Below are positions 25,583 to 34,797 of a stretch of DNA of 64,000 nt, piece by piece. The translations under genes and the position numbers were made by a program. This stretch comes from JBFHIJ01 sp963678775. Lineage in GTDB: Bacteria > Bacteroidota > Ignavibacteria > Kapaibacteriales > UBA2268. The stretch spans positions 124,001 to 188,000 of the forward strand of contig CAXXGR010000004.1 of the NCBI GenBank assembly GCA_963678775.2, given 5' to 3'. Under the pieces are notes generated by a model. It was not told the origin of the DNA. It ran no database searches and worked only from the letters and a program-made list of their open reading frames with translations. Within the stretch, counting starts at the first letter, position 1, and every line of letters starts with the position of its first letter.

Positions 25583-26104
25583 ATGAAGTTAGTTATTATT
25601 ATTATTGCCATACTGGTTATTTTCACTAATAAATGCTTATCTCAACATTCCATAGAAAAGTCCGGAGATATAATTCAAATAGGCTTGCCTGTGGGAGCTT
25701 TTGTTATAAGTTGCTTTGACGACTCGTACGAAAATTTTGTCTATAGCATGGTGGCAACTCAAATAGTAACTCATACCGTAAAACGAACTTTAAACAGACC
25801 AAGACCAAGCGGAGGAGATTTTTCTTTCCCTTCAGGTCACACATCTGCTGCCTTTCAAGCGGCATCTTTCCTTCATTTTAAATATGGTTGGAAAGTAGGG
25901 CTTCCTAGTTTTGCATTGGCTGCTTATGTAGGCTGGTCACGTTTTTATGTAGATAAGCATTATATTAGCGATATCATTGCAGGAGCAGCTTTAGGAGTTT
26001 TTATGTCATATATCTGTTTAGAAAATGACGTAAGAATCTTCACCAGTTCCAAGAAAATAGAAGATCAGGATGCTTACGCCATCAATTTTCAAATATCATT
26101 TTAG
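25583..26104 (+). CDS. PAP2-family phosphatase (second of a tandem pair)
   Basis: 173 residues. A signal peptide or membrane anchor (MKLVIIIIAILVIFTNKCLSQ) is followed by all three PAP2 motifs in canonical form: KRTLNRPRP, FPSGHTSAAF and SRFYVDKHYISD. It probably hydrolyses a lipid pyrophosphate or phosphate at the periplasmic side. Only about half the length of the preceding PAP2 protein. The gene starts 18 bp after that gene and likely shares its transcript. Confidence 0.88.
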   Translation: MKLVIIIIAILVIFTNKCLSQHSIEKSGDIIQIGLPVGAFVISCFDDSYENFVYSMVATQIVTHTVKRTLNRPRPSGGDFSFPSGHTSAAFQAASFLHFKYGWKVGLPSFALAAYVGWSRFYVDKHYISDIIAGAALGVFMSYICLENDVRIFTSSKKIEDQDAYAINFQISF

Positions 26105-26115
26105 AAATAGAGTTT

Positions 26116-26742
26116 CTATAAAGTGCCGAAAATCCTGTCTCCTGCATCTCCTAAACCCGGTAATATATATTTTTTATCATTGAGCTCTCTGTCGATACTT
26201 ACAGTATAAATTTTATAGTTGGGGAACTCCGAGTTTATTCTTTCTATTCCTTCCGGAGCGGCTAATACATTCAATATTCTAATTTCTTTATGTTTCTCTA
26301 ATTCCAATTTTTTAAGAGACTCTACTAAAGATATACCGGTAGCAAGCATTACATCCAAAACAAAGAAAATACTGTTTTCCGTGCTTTCTGGTACAGAATA
26401 TAGATATTGTAACCCTTCAAAAGTTTCTTCATCACGTTTCATACCTACTAATGCAGTTCTGGCATAAGGTACTGCCTGCAAAAATCCATCTAACATCCCA
26501 AGCCCTGCTCTTAAAATAGGAGTAGCTATAATATCGCAAGCTACAGCATGCCCCTTTGTAGTCTCTAAGGGTGTAGTAATATACTGTGGTTTAAGAGGTA
26601 AGTCCTCAGTGGCTTTTATAGCAATAAGTGCAGATATCCTTTTCAAAATAGCCTTAAAATGCTCAAAGTGTAGGTTTTTATCACGAATTAGCGATAAATC
26701 GTGTAATGCCAATGGGTGAGTTATAAGCTCTATCTTACTCAT
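26116..26742 (-). CDS. upp: Uracil phosphoribosyltransferase
   Basis: 208 residues, the usual length. ILRAGLGMLDGF and the uracil-binding C-terminal YILPGLGDAGDRIFGT are conserved. The PRPP-binding loop reads VLDVMLATGIS, where most homologues have DPMLATGGS, so Pro is replaced by Val and one Gly by Ile. It converts uracil and PRPP to UMP in pyrimidine salvage. It converges with the PAP2 gene, 11 bp apart. Confidence 0.94.
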   Translation of the reverse strand: MSKIELITHPLALHDLSLIRDKNLHFEHFKAILKRISALIAIKATEDLPLKPQYITTPLETTKGHAVACDIIATPILRAGLGMLDGFLQAVPYARTALVGMKRDEETFEGLQYLYSVPESTENSIFFVLDVMLATGISLVESLKKLELEKHKEIRILNVLAAPEGIERINSEFPNYKIYTVSIDRELNDKKYILPGLGDAGDRIFGTL

Positions 26743-27018
26743 TAATACAAACTTCCAAATTATAGATTTTCTACAAAACTACTAAATCCACAAAAATACC
26801 TTAATAGGAGTTCTTGTCCTATCAGATTTGTTGTTAGGTGTGTGTTACAATCAACAATAAGCGTATTTACTAATAATATAGATTAGCAAATATATCTCAA
26901 AATACAAGCGAGATATTTGAACGCACATAAGCAATATTAACAAGACAAACAGTGCCCTGAACTTTACTTACACTATACCTCCATTGAATGTAGGTGAAAT
27001 ATATTCTACATATAGCTA

Positions 27019-29081
27019 TTAATCTACTAAATTTAGCTTATAAGTTCCTTTTTGAGGATATCTTATCTCCGAACCGTCAGAGAAACTCGTGAAAGAAATA
27101 TTTTCAGGTCTTATTCCTTCAAATTCTATAGCAAGTTCCGGTACGCCTCTATCTTCAAATGAAAATAATTTATCTTTGACTCGCAACTGACTAACTCCAA
27201 TCCCGTTTTAGTAATCTTAATTTCACAGGCATTGTCTATTTGCAATTTCAGATAATCTTTTTCACTTAGTTCATTGCTCGGCTCTAATCTAAAGAATATC
27301 TTATTCCCATTATTACCCCAGTAAACTCTTTTAAGAAGCTCGCCAATCTGGTGCATTGCAGACATAGCTCCCATAGCATTGAATACCCCTGCACCATCCC
27401 AACCGGTTTTTTCATCTCTAAAGCCGGAGATAATAGGCTCAACAGTAGTCGAAGGTGCCTGAAGGATTACGTTCTCGTCCTGAGAAATAGGATGAGAAAG
27501 GTATTCCGGTGTCTCTTTGCCTACTATCCTGTAGAACTCAGTAAGATGCCAGCGAAACAGTTCATCAAAGTCGCTTTTGTTTTCTGCGTTATGCTCGGGG
27601 CCGTACCACCAGTACCAGTCAGAACCCTCCGCAATGTAAAGCTCATTCATCGCTTTTTCAAATTGCTCTTTTGGCAAAGTATCCTTAAGAGTTTCAGCAA
27701 GCTCTCTTGCTTCGCCTAACATATTCCAAGCCTTACGGTCATCTTCGTCGCCAATCCATATTGAAAAGTTTGCATTAATCCAAGAGCCTGAAAAAATAGA
27801 ATCTAATGGTGGTAGGAACTCATTTTCTCTTTTGGCAGCAGCTTCGCTCATAGTTACAGTAGTAATCTCATCCATATTGGAGAAACGAGCATAAAGTTCT
27901 CTTAGGAAAGGTCTGCCATTGTCAAAGTAGTATTCCCAGCAGTTTTCTCCGTCAAGGATAATTGGGACAACTGCATAATCCAAAGCATCTTCGCCGTATA
28001 CTTTTATGATTTCATTTCTAATTTTTGTAATATTGTTGCAGAAATCATCTGCTGCTTGCACAGCGTCCCAGTTTGAATAGACAAATCCAATCCTGTCCGA
28101 AAGAAAATGGTCGCGGAAAAAGACAGTGATGTCACCTTCTTTCGTATTGAATTTGCGAGGGAAAAACTTATCTACCTCTTTGGCCATTCCGCCGGGAGTG
28201 CGCCTCAATATTTCCTCGTCAGTTGCTACCCAGCGAACTTGGTTCTTAGCAAATAACTCAAGAGCTTTATTGGAAACCGAGCCTTCCGAAGGCCACATAC
28301 CCGCCGGTCGTTTGCTGAAGACATGTTCGGTATATTTAAGTGCATTTGATATGTGCCACTCGGCATCTTCCGGATATTTATACAGTGGATTAGGCATAGA
28401 CACATTAGGCATAGCTTCCTTAGCAGACTCGGAGTCGCAAACTAAGGGAATTATAGGATGATACATCGGCGAGCAGCTAATCTCTATTTGATTCAAATCC
28501 TGTAGGGATTTCATCTGACCTGTAACACGTTTTAGTATTTCTATGTGTTTATCTAAGATAAAAAGTTTTTCAGTCTCAGTAAAATTGCCCCCTTTATCAA
28601 AGAAACGCTTGATAGCTAGATTTTCTTTGGAGTAAGGCCCAAACCAAGTCAGATTGTACCACACCTGAAGATCACGAAAGTCCTGTTCTGTAAAGTTTGC
28701 CAAAGCCGCATCATGATTTCTGCTCCTCTCGTATAAATCTCTGTACCTACCATAAGGTAAAACCATATTATCAACATGGCAGAGGAAAAAGAGGTTTAGT
28801 ATTTCAGATTTTTGCTTCATATTAAGAAGATTTGCAGGCAACTTGCTTAGTCTAAGGACTTTATCTTCCTTTTGAGCAAAAATATAATCCTCAATTTGCA
28901 TCATCATAGAAGGAACAAGATTAAAGGTTTGCTTTACATTCGGGAATTCGTGCAACACTTCCGGCAAATCAAAATAGTCTTTCACACCATGCAAACGAGT
29001 CCAAGGCATTAAAAATCCATCTTTATAACTATACAGCGGCTGGTGTTTATGCCACAAAATGGCAACTTTAACAGGTTTCAT
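27019..29081 (-). CDS. Glycoside hydrolase family 57 (alpha-amylase/amylopullulanase type), C-terminal frameshift
   Basis: Starting at 29081: LWHKHQPLYSYK (GH57 motif 1), GMWPSEGSVS (Glu266, candidate nucleophile) and ILDGENCWEYY (Asp377, candidate acid/base). GH57 enzymes act on alpha-glucans such as glycogen. The uninterrupted frame stops at 27126 with an unlike ending. One frame over, the minus strand continues from about 27205 as GIGVSQLRVKDKLFSFEDRG ... YPQKGTYKLNLVD to a stop at 27019, clearly protein-like. One missing base between about 27207 and 27160 fits. No signal peptide, so probably a cytoplasmic enzyme for glycogen. The frameshift may be genuine or an assembly error. Confidence 0.85.
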
Positions 29082-29290
29082 TGTATCTCATTTTATCTAA
29101 TTAATATTAAGCATAATATATAGGAAGGCGAGAGAAGAAGCAAGATATTATATATTTATATCCGGTAAAGCCAGCAATACTATAATCGAAGTACTCGATC
29201 AAAGTATTAAAATTTATAAAATACCTTGTTGTTATTATAAATGTTTCATATTTTGACATATTAGTACTATAAATTTCTAAGAAGCTGCAG

Positions 29291-29710
29291 ATGTACAAAA
29301 TCTTATTAATATCGATGATGCTGATGTTTAGTGTGACAGGATGTGTTGTTTTGCAGTTTGTGATGCCGTAAACAAATAAAATCTATTATTCTTCAAAATT
29401 TGCTCTTACAAAAGACGAGATTGGTGATAAAGATAGAATACAAGACTCAGATACTTTTAAGATAATTGATTTAAGTAGAGAATATAATACTTTAAAAGAT
29501 GTTGTGATTTTAAAAGAATCTGCATTTTATAAACTTTCTGAACTTTGGCTTGAAGGTAAGTGCACAATATGTTTATGCTATTTTGATAAAATTGGTTACC
29601 TCAGTATTTCAGATGATTTTTATTTTAGTTATCAATCGAAATTATATAAAATTGAATTGATTAATCCAAGACAGTTAAAAATTGTATTAGAAAGTGTCGC
29701 AATGAGTTAA
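29291..29710 (+). pseudogene. Lipoprotein gene with in-frame stop codon
   Basis: From ATG 29291 the frame reads MYKILLISMMLMFSVTGC, a lipoprotein signal peptide with lipobox Cys18, then a TAA at 29369. The same frame stays open afterwards for 113 codons (KFALTKDEIGDKDRIQDSD ... LKIVLESVAMS) to a stop at 29708-29710. A single nonsense change therefore splits a protein of about 139 residues. No family is recognised. Translation of the distal part from TTG/ATT near 29504 is possible but would lack the signal peptide. Confidence 0.6.
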
Positions 29711-29735
29711 CAAACAAAAGAATTAAAATACAACA

Positions 29736-30629
29736 ATGAAATTCAGAGATAAAGTATTTATATCAGTAGCGGAAAATCTTAGCTTTTCTAAGGCGGCTGA
29801 GGTGATGTTCATCAGTCAGCCGGCGGTTACTAAGCATATTAAGGAGATGGAATCCGCTCTTAATCTTACGCTCTTTGAGCGGAAGGGCAATCGTGTGTTC
29901 TTAACTAAAGCCGGGAAGCTGGCTTATGAACATCTTAAAAGCATTAGGCAGCTCTACCGCGAAATGGAGTTCGAACTTGAAAGACTTAATGATGCTTTCA
30001 AGGGTAGCCTTCGTATTGGTGCCAGCTCTACTATTTCTCAGTATGTTTTGCCAAAAATACTTGCTGCATTTCATAGACGTTACCCGGAAATAGAAATCTT
30101 CCTCTTTAATGGCAACTCATTTGAGATGGAGCAGAAGCTCTTGGCAAACGAAATCGACTTGGCTCTTGTTGAAAATATGACTTCGCACCAGGATTTAAAA
30201 TATAGCAATTTTATGGAAGATGATATTATTGCTGTTGCCGCTAGTTCCGGTGTGTATGGGAAGATTAAATCAATATCGCTAACGGATATTTTCAATATCC
30301 CTATTATTCTGCGTGAACAAGGATCCGGCTCTTTGCAGGTAATCCTGAATGCTCTGGCGAAACATAGTATAGAATTACAAGAGCTAAATGTTGCTTTTCA
30401 TCTAGGTAGCACCGAAGCTATTAAAAATTTCTTGCCGGAATTTGATGGCATAGCTCTTATATCCGAAAAAGCACTCGCTAAAGAGTTTCGTCTGAGAGAG
30501 CTAGTCCCTATCGATATTAAGCAACTCTCTATTTGCAGAAAGTTCCGAATTGCTAGACGTAAAGGGCAAGTTAATTCGGCAGCTCAGATTTTGATTGATT
30601 TTCTTCTTAATCATAACTATAAGTTATAG
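29736..30629 (+). CDS. LysR-family transcriptional regulator
   Basis: 297 residues. N-terminal winged helix-turn-helix (FISVAENLSFSKAAEVMFIS then QPAVTKHIKEME) and a C-terminal effector-binding domain of the periplasmic-binding type from about residue 90 (GSLRIGASSTISQYVLPKIL). It is 76 bp upstream of a YeiH-type membrane protein in the same direction, the same pairing as yeiE-yeiH in enterobacteria. It probably controls that transporter in response to a small metabolite, perhaps a sulfur compound; the ligand is not deducible. Confidence 0.9.
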   Translation: MKFRDKVFISVAENLSFSKAAEVMFISQPAVTKHIKEMESALNLTLFERKGNRVFLTKAGKLAYEHLKSIRQLYREMEFELERLNDAFKGSLRIGASSTISQYVLPKILAAFHRRYPEIEIFLFNGNSFEMEQKLLANEIDLALVENMTSHQDLKYSNFMEDDIIAVAASSGVYGKIKSISLTDIFNIPIILREQGSGSLQVILNALAKHSIELQELNVAFHLGSTEAIKNFLPEFDGIALISEKALAKEFRLRELVPIDIKQLSICRKFRIARRKGQVNSAAQILIDFLLNHNYKL

Positions 30630-30705
30630 CATATAACATATATGTATTTGTTATAATTATAACTATCGCGTATTTTTGCTCTATATAATAATTGGAGTTA
30701 AAGAC

Positions 30706-31638
30706 ATGCAGATAGGCCACAAACAAACAACGATACTGTACAGCATTATTATTTTTTTATGCTTTACCCCTTTTCTATCTCCTGCCATTGCATTAATGAT
30801 TGGTATTGCTCTATCTATTCTTGATCTGAAACACAGTCATATTAAGAAATATACTTCTCTGTCATTGCAGGCCTCTATTGTACTGATGGGCTTCGGTATG
30901 AATCTTACTCAAGTTATTGCAGCATCAAAAGTGGGATTTGTAGAAACAGCTATCTCAGTAACATTTGTAATAGTTACTGGTTTGCTGTTGACTAAACTGC
31001 TGAAAGTAGAATCGAATATCGGCATGCTGATTTCTGCCGGCACCGCTATCTGTGGTGGGAGTGCCATTGCTGCGGTTGCTCCTATCATCAAAGCAAAAAA
31101 CTACCAAATATCGTTTGCATTAGTTGTAATCTTCGTCTTAAATGCCATCGCGCTGATGATTTTTCCTTCTATTGGACATTACTTAGGCCTAAGTCAGGAA
31201 ACATTTGGTCACTGGGCTGCTATTGCAATTCATGATACCAGCTCTGTAGTTGGGGCAGGGGCTGAATATGGCCCAAGAGCATTAGAGATAGCAACAACAA
31301 TCAAGCTTATCAGAGCATTATGGATTATTCCGGTTTCATTTGTAATTGTACTTTTTACAAAAGACAAGTCGGGTGGCAAAGTAAAAATTCCGTGGTTCAT
31401 TGGGCTTTTTGCTTTGGCGATAGTAATAGCATATCTATTTCCAAGTGAAGCCGCCACATATGCCCATTTTACTTGGCTTGGCAAGAGAGGCATGGTAGTA
31501 GCACTATTCCTAATCGGAGCAAATATTTCCTTCGCCGAAGTCAAAGAAGCCGGACTAAGAAGCTTCGCTTTAGGTATTCTTTTGTGGATAATAATTGGTG
31601 TAAGTTCATTAGTAACTATGTTAATAGGAATTTATTAG
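30706..31638 (+). CDS. YeiH-family (UPF0324) putative sulfate exporter
   Basis: 310 residues from the ATG at 30706, preceded by TTGGAG at good spacing; a TTG at 30676 would add 10 residues. About 9-10 hydrophobic helices. Motifs ISAGTAICGGSAIAAVAPII and AIHDTSSVVGAGAEYG are signatures of the YeiH/UPF0324 family. Family members have been proposed to export sulfate or related anions, but biochemical proof is limited. The upstream LysR gene is the likely regulator. Confidence 0.88.
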   Translation: MQIGHKQTTILYSIIIFLCFTPFLSPAIALMIGIALSILDLKHSHIKKYTSLSLQASIVLMGFGMNLTQVIAASKVGFVETAISVTFVIVTGLLLTKLLKVESNIGMLISAGTAICGGSAIAAVAPIIKAKNYQISFALVVIFVLNAIALMIFPSIGHYLGLSQETFGHWAAIAIHDTSSVVGAGAEYGPRALEIATTIKLIRALWIIPVSFVIVLFTKDKSGGKVKIPWFIGLFALAIVIAYLFPSEAATYAHFTWLGKRGMVVALFLIGANISFAEVKEAGLRSFALGILLWIIIGVSSLVTMLIGIY

Positions 31639-31652
31639 AATACAATGTTTTA

Positions 31653-31834
31653 TAATCCCAGATTTGTCATTAGATGCCGTAAAGTGCTGTAAAAGACCGT
31701 AGAATCAAGGAGTATGCTTACTTCCTTTGTAAGAAAAAATTACGAAATTGCTGATTGAACAAGGGGTTTCAACCCCTTGCCATGCAATGACTTTAGAGCT
31801 TTTTCATTATTTCAAATGACATTTTTGGGATAAT
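31653..31834. mobile_element. MITE-like palindromic element, copy 1
   Basis: About 182 bp without coding capacity. Imperfect terminal inverted repeats: TAATCCCAGATTTGTCATTAGA at the left, and at the right the complement of TTATCCCAAAAATGTCATTTGA. The interior has a perfect hairpin CAAGGGGTTTCAACCCCTTG. A second copy lies at 37424-37607 in the same orientation. Terminal inverted repeats plus two dispersed copies suggest a non-autonomous transposable element. Confidence 0.65.
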
Positions 31835-31935
31835 CATACACTTGAACTTATCTTGAGCACTATTCCACTATCTTATAAGTCAGTTTTCTGTAAAAGGTTT
31901 ATCTGTGCTTGCTAATTGGCTAAGGTACCTAAATC

Positions 31936-32138
31936 CTCTAAATCTCTACTTCCCTTCGGGCTATGCTATGGATAAACTCTAGCTCAGCACATCGCTTTGC
32001 CCGGGGAGACTTATTTCTATAATATATTTTCCCCTGCATCTCCACCCTCCTGACAAGAAGGGTCGGGTTTTCGCCTGCGAAAACACGGGGAGTTTTAGCA
32101 GTGCTTTCTAATTGGAAAACGTGCCATATTCCTCTAAA
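31936..32138 (-). repeat. Dispersed intergenic repeat, copy 2 (inverted relative to copy 1)
   Basis: Aligns in reverse complement with 4875-5066 over its whole length, with shared blocks around CTAAATCTCTACTTCCC, AAACTCTAGCTCAGCAC and AAAACACGGGGAG. It is itself bounded by an imperfect direct repeat, 31904-31951 and 32100-32147 (both contain CTAATTGG and CCTCTAAATCTCTACTT). Confidence 0.8.
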
Positions 32139-32265
32139 TCTCTACTTTGAATAAAGAATCACAACTGGCAATACACACAAACATAAACAACATAAGTTAA
32201 TCTTATATTAAAATATTACGATAGTATCATAAAATATAGCCAAAGATTAGAATATGTGACGTGTG

Positions 32266-34248
32266 TTATTTAATTATTTCTACAGCGTGGGGTATTGTTA
32301 GAGTAAAAGTTGCACCTAAATCCTGATTATTATTGTATTTGATAGAACTATTAAGCAGCGTCGCCATTTTCTGAGCTACAATCAGAGACATCCCCGTGCC
32401 TTTTTCACCCTTTGTACCTGGACGAGACTTTATTCTTTCAGGTGCTTCAATCTCCATTATATCATCACAGATTCCGACACCATTATCGATAAAGTGTACA
32501 TATAAATTACCATTGATAACTTCATAGCCGATTTCTACGGTCTGAAACGGATGAGAATATTTAATAGAATTGCTCAGAAGGGTTATTACTATGAATTCAA
32601 CCAAATTCCTATCAGTATTACAGGAATAAAAGTTAGAAAGATGAATTATCGAGATATTTTTTAATTTAGCTCTTTTTTGCAAGATGCGCACACATCTGTT
32701 TACTATTTCGCTAATATTAGTTTGTTCCGGATGAATCTCTATTTCACCTTTATTAATATCATTATAAAGGATCATATAATCAAGAAATTTACGAAGCATT
32801 CCGGAAGTTTGATTTAATATTTTTATGGGAGCTTCGTAGTTTTTAGTAAAAGTGTTTTGTTTAATCTCACTTTCAAGCACATCACTAGAAAACATAATGC
32901 CTTGTATCTGGTCTCTGAATTCTCTATAGATGCACTGAAGTAATTTATAATCATTTTCCACAACATTCTTTTTATCACTAAATAGAGTCTCTGCTTCTTT
33001 TAGTGTATCCTCTAATTTTTCTTTTTCTTCTTCCAAATAGCAAAGCTTCTTCTTGCGTCTAATGCTCAATACAAATGTAAAGGCAGCAACTGCCGAGATA
33101 GACAATGTCAATAGTTGCCAAAAGGACGAATAAAAGGTATAGTTTTCTGTTACTTCGGCAAGAGTAGAATCCTTGGCAAGCAGTAAAGAGCGTGCTTCAT
33201 ACACTTCAAATGTCTTGTGTGTCTCTTTCAAATCGCTCAGTTCTTCAAGCTCTCTTAGCTTTTTTAAGTAATAATATGCAGAATCCACCATCCCCTGTGT
33301 CTCAAAACATTGACTTAATACCTGGTAATTAGTCTGTAAAATACTCTTGTAGTTATTCTGTAATCCAATATTTATAGATTTCTTTATATAATAATAAGCT
33401 TTTTTATAGTTGCCCATCTTATCATAAATAGCACCTAAACTGGTAAAAGTGTTTGCAGTTACAAATAAATTATTAGTATCGTTAGACTCCAGCATCTGTT
33501 TACCATAAATAAGAGCACTATCCAGCATACCCTCTTTCAAATAGATTTCGATAATATTGCTATAGAGCAACGGAAGACTCTCTTTCACATTACTCCTTTT
33601 ATACCATTTTTCTGCTTTAAAAAACAAGCTTGAGGCAATTTGATTTTGATTATTATATAAGGCAACAGATCCTAAATTAGCAAGCATGTCATGGTAAAGT
33701 CGTGGATATTGAGTAGTGTCGAGTATACTTAATGCTTGTTTGAGGACTAGCATTGCTTTAGCATAATCTCCTATCTCAAAATAAATACCTGACATAGAAT
33801 TATGACACATAACTTGAAGAGAAGTATCATTGCAGTTTGTAGCAACATCTAAAGCTTTATATTGAAACTTCAAGGCTTCTGAATATAAGGAACTCATCTT
33901 GTAAACATATGAATACAGTAGCATTGAACGCCCGTATATGTTCCTATTGCGCATAAGTCTGACATCGCTTAGATGACGTTCCAAAATGGAGTGAACACTA
34001 TCCATTTGGCCTATTCGGTTATAGACTCTTGAATAACCAAAAATAATATCAGCACTATACTCTTGATTATCTAAATTAGAATAGTAATAGGATAAAATAG
34101 GAAGAGATTCCATTGGATTTTGGTCTATATTCTGTATAGCAAAACTCAAGAGTGAGTCTGACTTTACCGATTCAGACAAATAACAATTTGCCTGTAGAGA
34201 TTTGGATATTACCAGTAAAACCAGCATTATTATAAAAGCTTTTCTAAT
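32266..34248 (-). CDS. TPR sensor histidine-kinase-like protein lacking the phosphoacceptor His
   Basis: 653 residues from ATG 34227, or 660 from an ATT codon at 34248. The ATT start is favoured because AGGAG lies about 8 bp upstream and it yields a basic signal-peptide start (RKAFIIMLVLLVI). Numbering from the ATG: TPR repeats about 60-330, a membrane helix about 371-389, a coiled coil to about 415, and a kinase core. The H-box region reads YREFRDQIQGIM, with Arg435 where His is expected. The ATPase domain is complete: N553 in LLSNSIKYS, DNGVG 581-585 and GEKGTGMSL. It probably binds ATP but cannot autophosphorylate in the usual way. No response regulator is adjacent. Confidence 0.75.
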   Translation of the reverse strand: MRKAFIIMLVLLVISKSLQANCYLSESVKSDSLLSFAIQNIDQNPMESLPILSYYYSNLDNQEYSADIIFGYSRVYNRIGQMDSVHSILERHLSDVRLMRNRNIYGRSMLLYSYVYKMSSLYSEALKFQYKALDVATNCNDTSLQVMCHNSMSGIYFEIGDYAKAMLVLKQALSILDTTQYPRLYHDMLANLGSVALYNNQNQIASSLFFKAEKWYKRSNVKESLPLLYSNIIEIYLKEGMLDSALIYGKQMLESNDTNNLFVTANTFTSLGAIYDKMGNYKKAYYYIKKSINIGLQNNYKSILQTNYQVLSQCFETQGMVDSAYYYLKKLRELEELSDLKETHKTFEVYEARSLLLAKDSTLAEVTENYTFYSSFWQLLTLSISAVAAFTFVLSIRRKKKLCYLEEEKEKLEDTLKEAETLFSDKKNVVENDYKLLQCIYREFRDQIQGIMFSSDVLESEIKQNTFTKNYEAPIKILNQTSGMLRKFLDYMILYNDINKGEIEIHPEQTNISEIVNRCVRILQKRAKLKNISIIHLSNFYSCNTDRNLVEFIVITLLSNSIKYSHPFQTVEIGYEVINGNLYVHFIDNGVGICDDIMEIEAPERIKSRPGTKGEKGTGMSLIVAQKMATLLNSSIKYNNNQDLGATFTLTIPHAVEIIK

Positions 34249-34797
34249 GACTAACTCCTAAATGCTTCTAAACTAAATTACTAAATAAAATATTTTTGAC
34301 TACCCAATTCCATTATCATAAGATAAGAAAAAAACATAATATATAATACTTATAATTTGGTATTATTTTATATATTCTTACCTATTAAACTTTAGCTATT
34401 TACACGTTACAATCTGTATTAATACTGATTTAGATAGATATTATACTTAGATACATCACAATATTTCGGTAATTATTGGATAAATATTTCTATTTATGGT
34501 GAGTCAAATTTATTATACAATTAGAAACCGGCAAGTAATAAAATGAGATAGGAATATAAAATCAGCAATATTATTTATTTTTAAACCTCTTTGCTCCAAA
34601 GACGTATATGTTGATAAATTCAGTCGTTTTTTCTTAGTTCAAGCCTTATATTGCAGTCTGCAATAATGTTAAATAACTGAATCTTTAGCAATTTCCAAAT
34701 ATTCTATATTTGATACGTCCAAATTATTAAGGATGTTTACATTTAGGCAAAGCTAATAAAACGTATAAATAATTTAATAACAAAGGTTTCAGGAGCT
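34249..34797. other. Long intergenic region upstream of clpC
   Basis: About 550 bp of AT-rich DNA between the divergent TPR-kinase and clpC genes. It contains a palindrome at 34650-34664 (listed separately). No CIRCE or CtsR-type heat-shock operator and no reading frame could be recognised. Confidence 0.5.
34650..34664. promoter_or_regulatory. Palindrome ATTGCAG-T-CTGCAAT upstream of clpC
   Basis: A perfect 7-bp dyad with one central base, 134 bp before the clpC start codon. The size fits a dimeric repressor or activator site. No known regulator is assigned. Confidence 0.3.

Noticed and set aside
29107..29298. Minus-strand 63-codon frame
   Set aside because: Overlaps the start of the lipoprotein pseudogene, Tyr/Ile-rich, no ribosome binding site.
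31653..31834. Possible CRISPR repeat because of the GGGGTTTCAACCCC hairpin
   Set aside because: Only one hairpin per copy, no spacer-repeat array and no cas genes in the window; the terminal inverted repeats fit a MITE-like element better.
34249..34797. CIRCE or CtsR heat-shock operator upstream of clpC
   Set aside because: No match to TTAGCACTC-N9-GAGTGCTAA or to the CtsR heptad repeat; only an unrelated palindrome was found.
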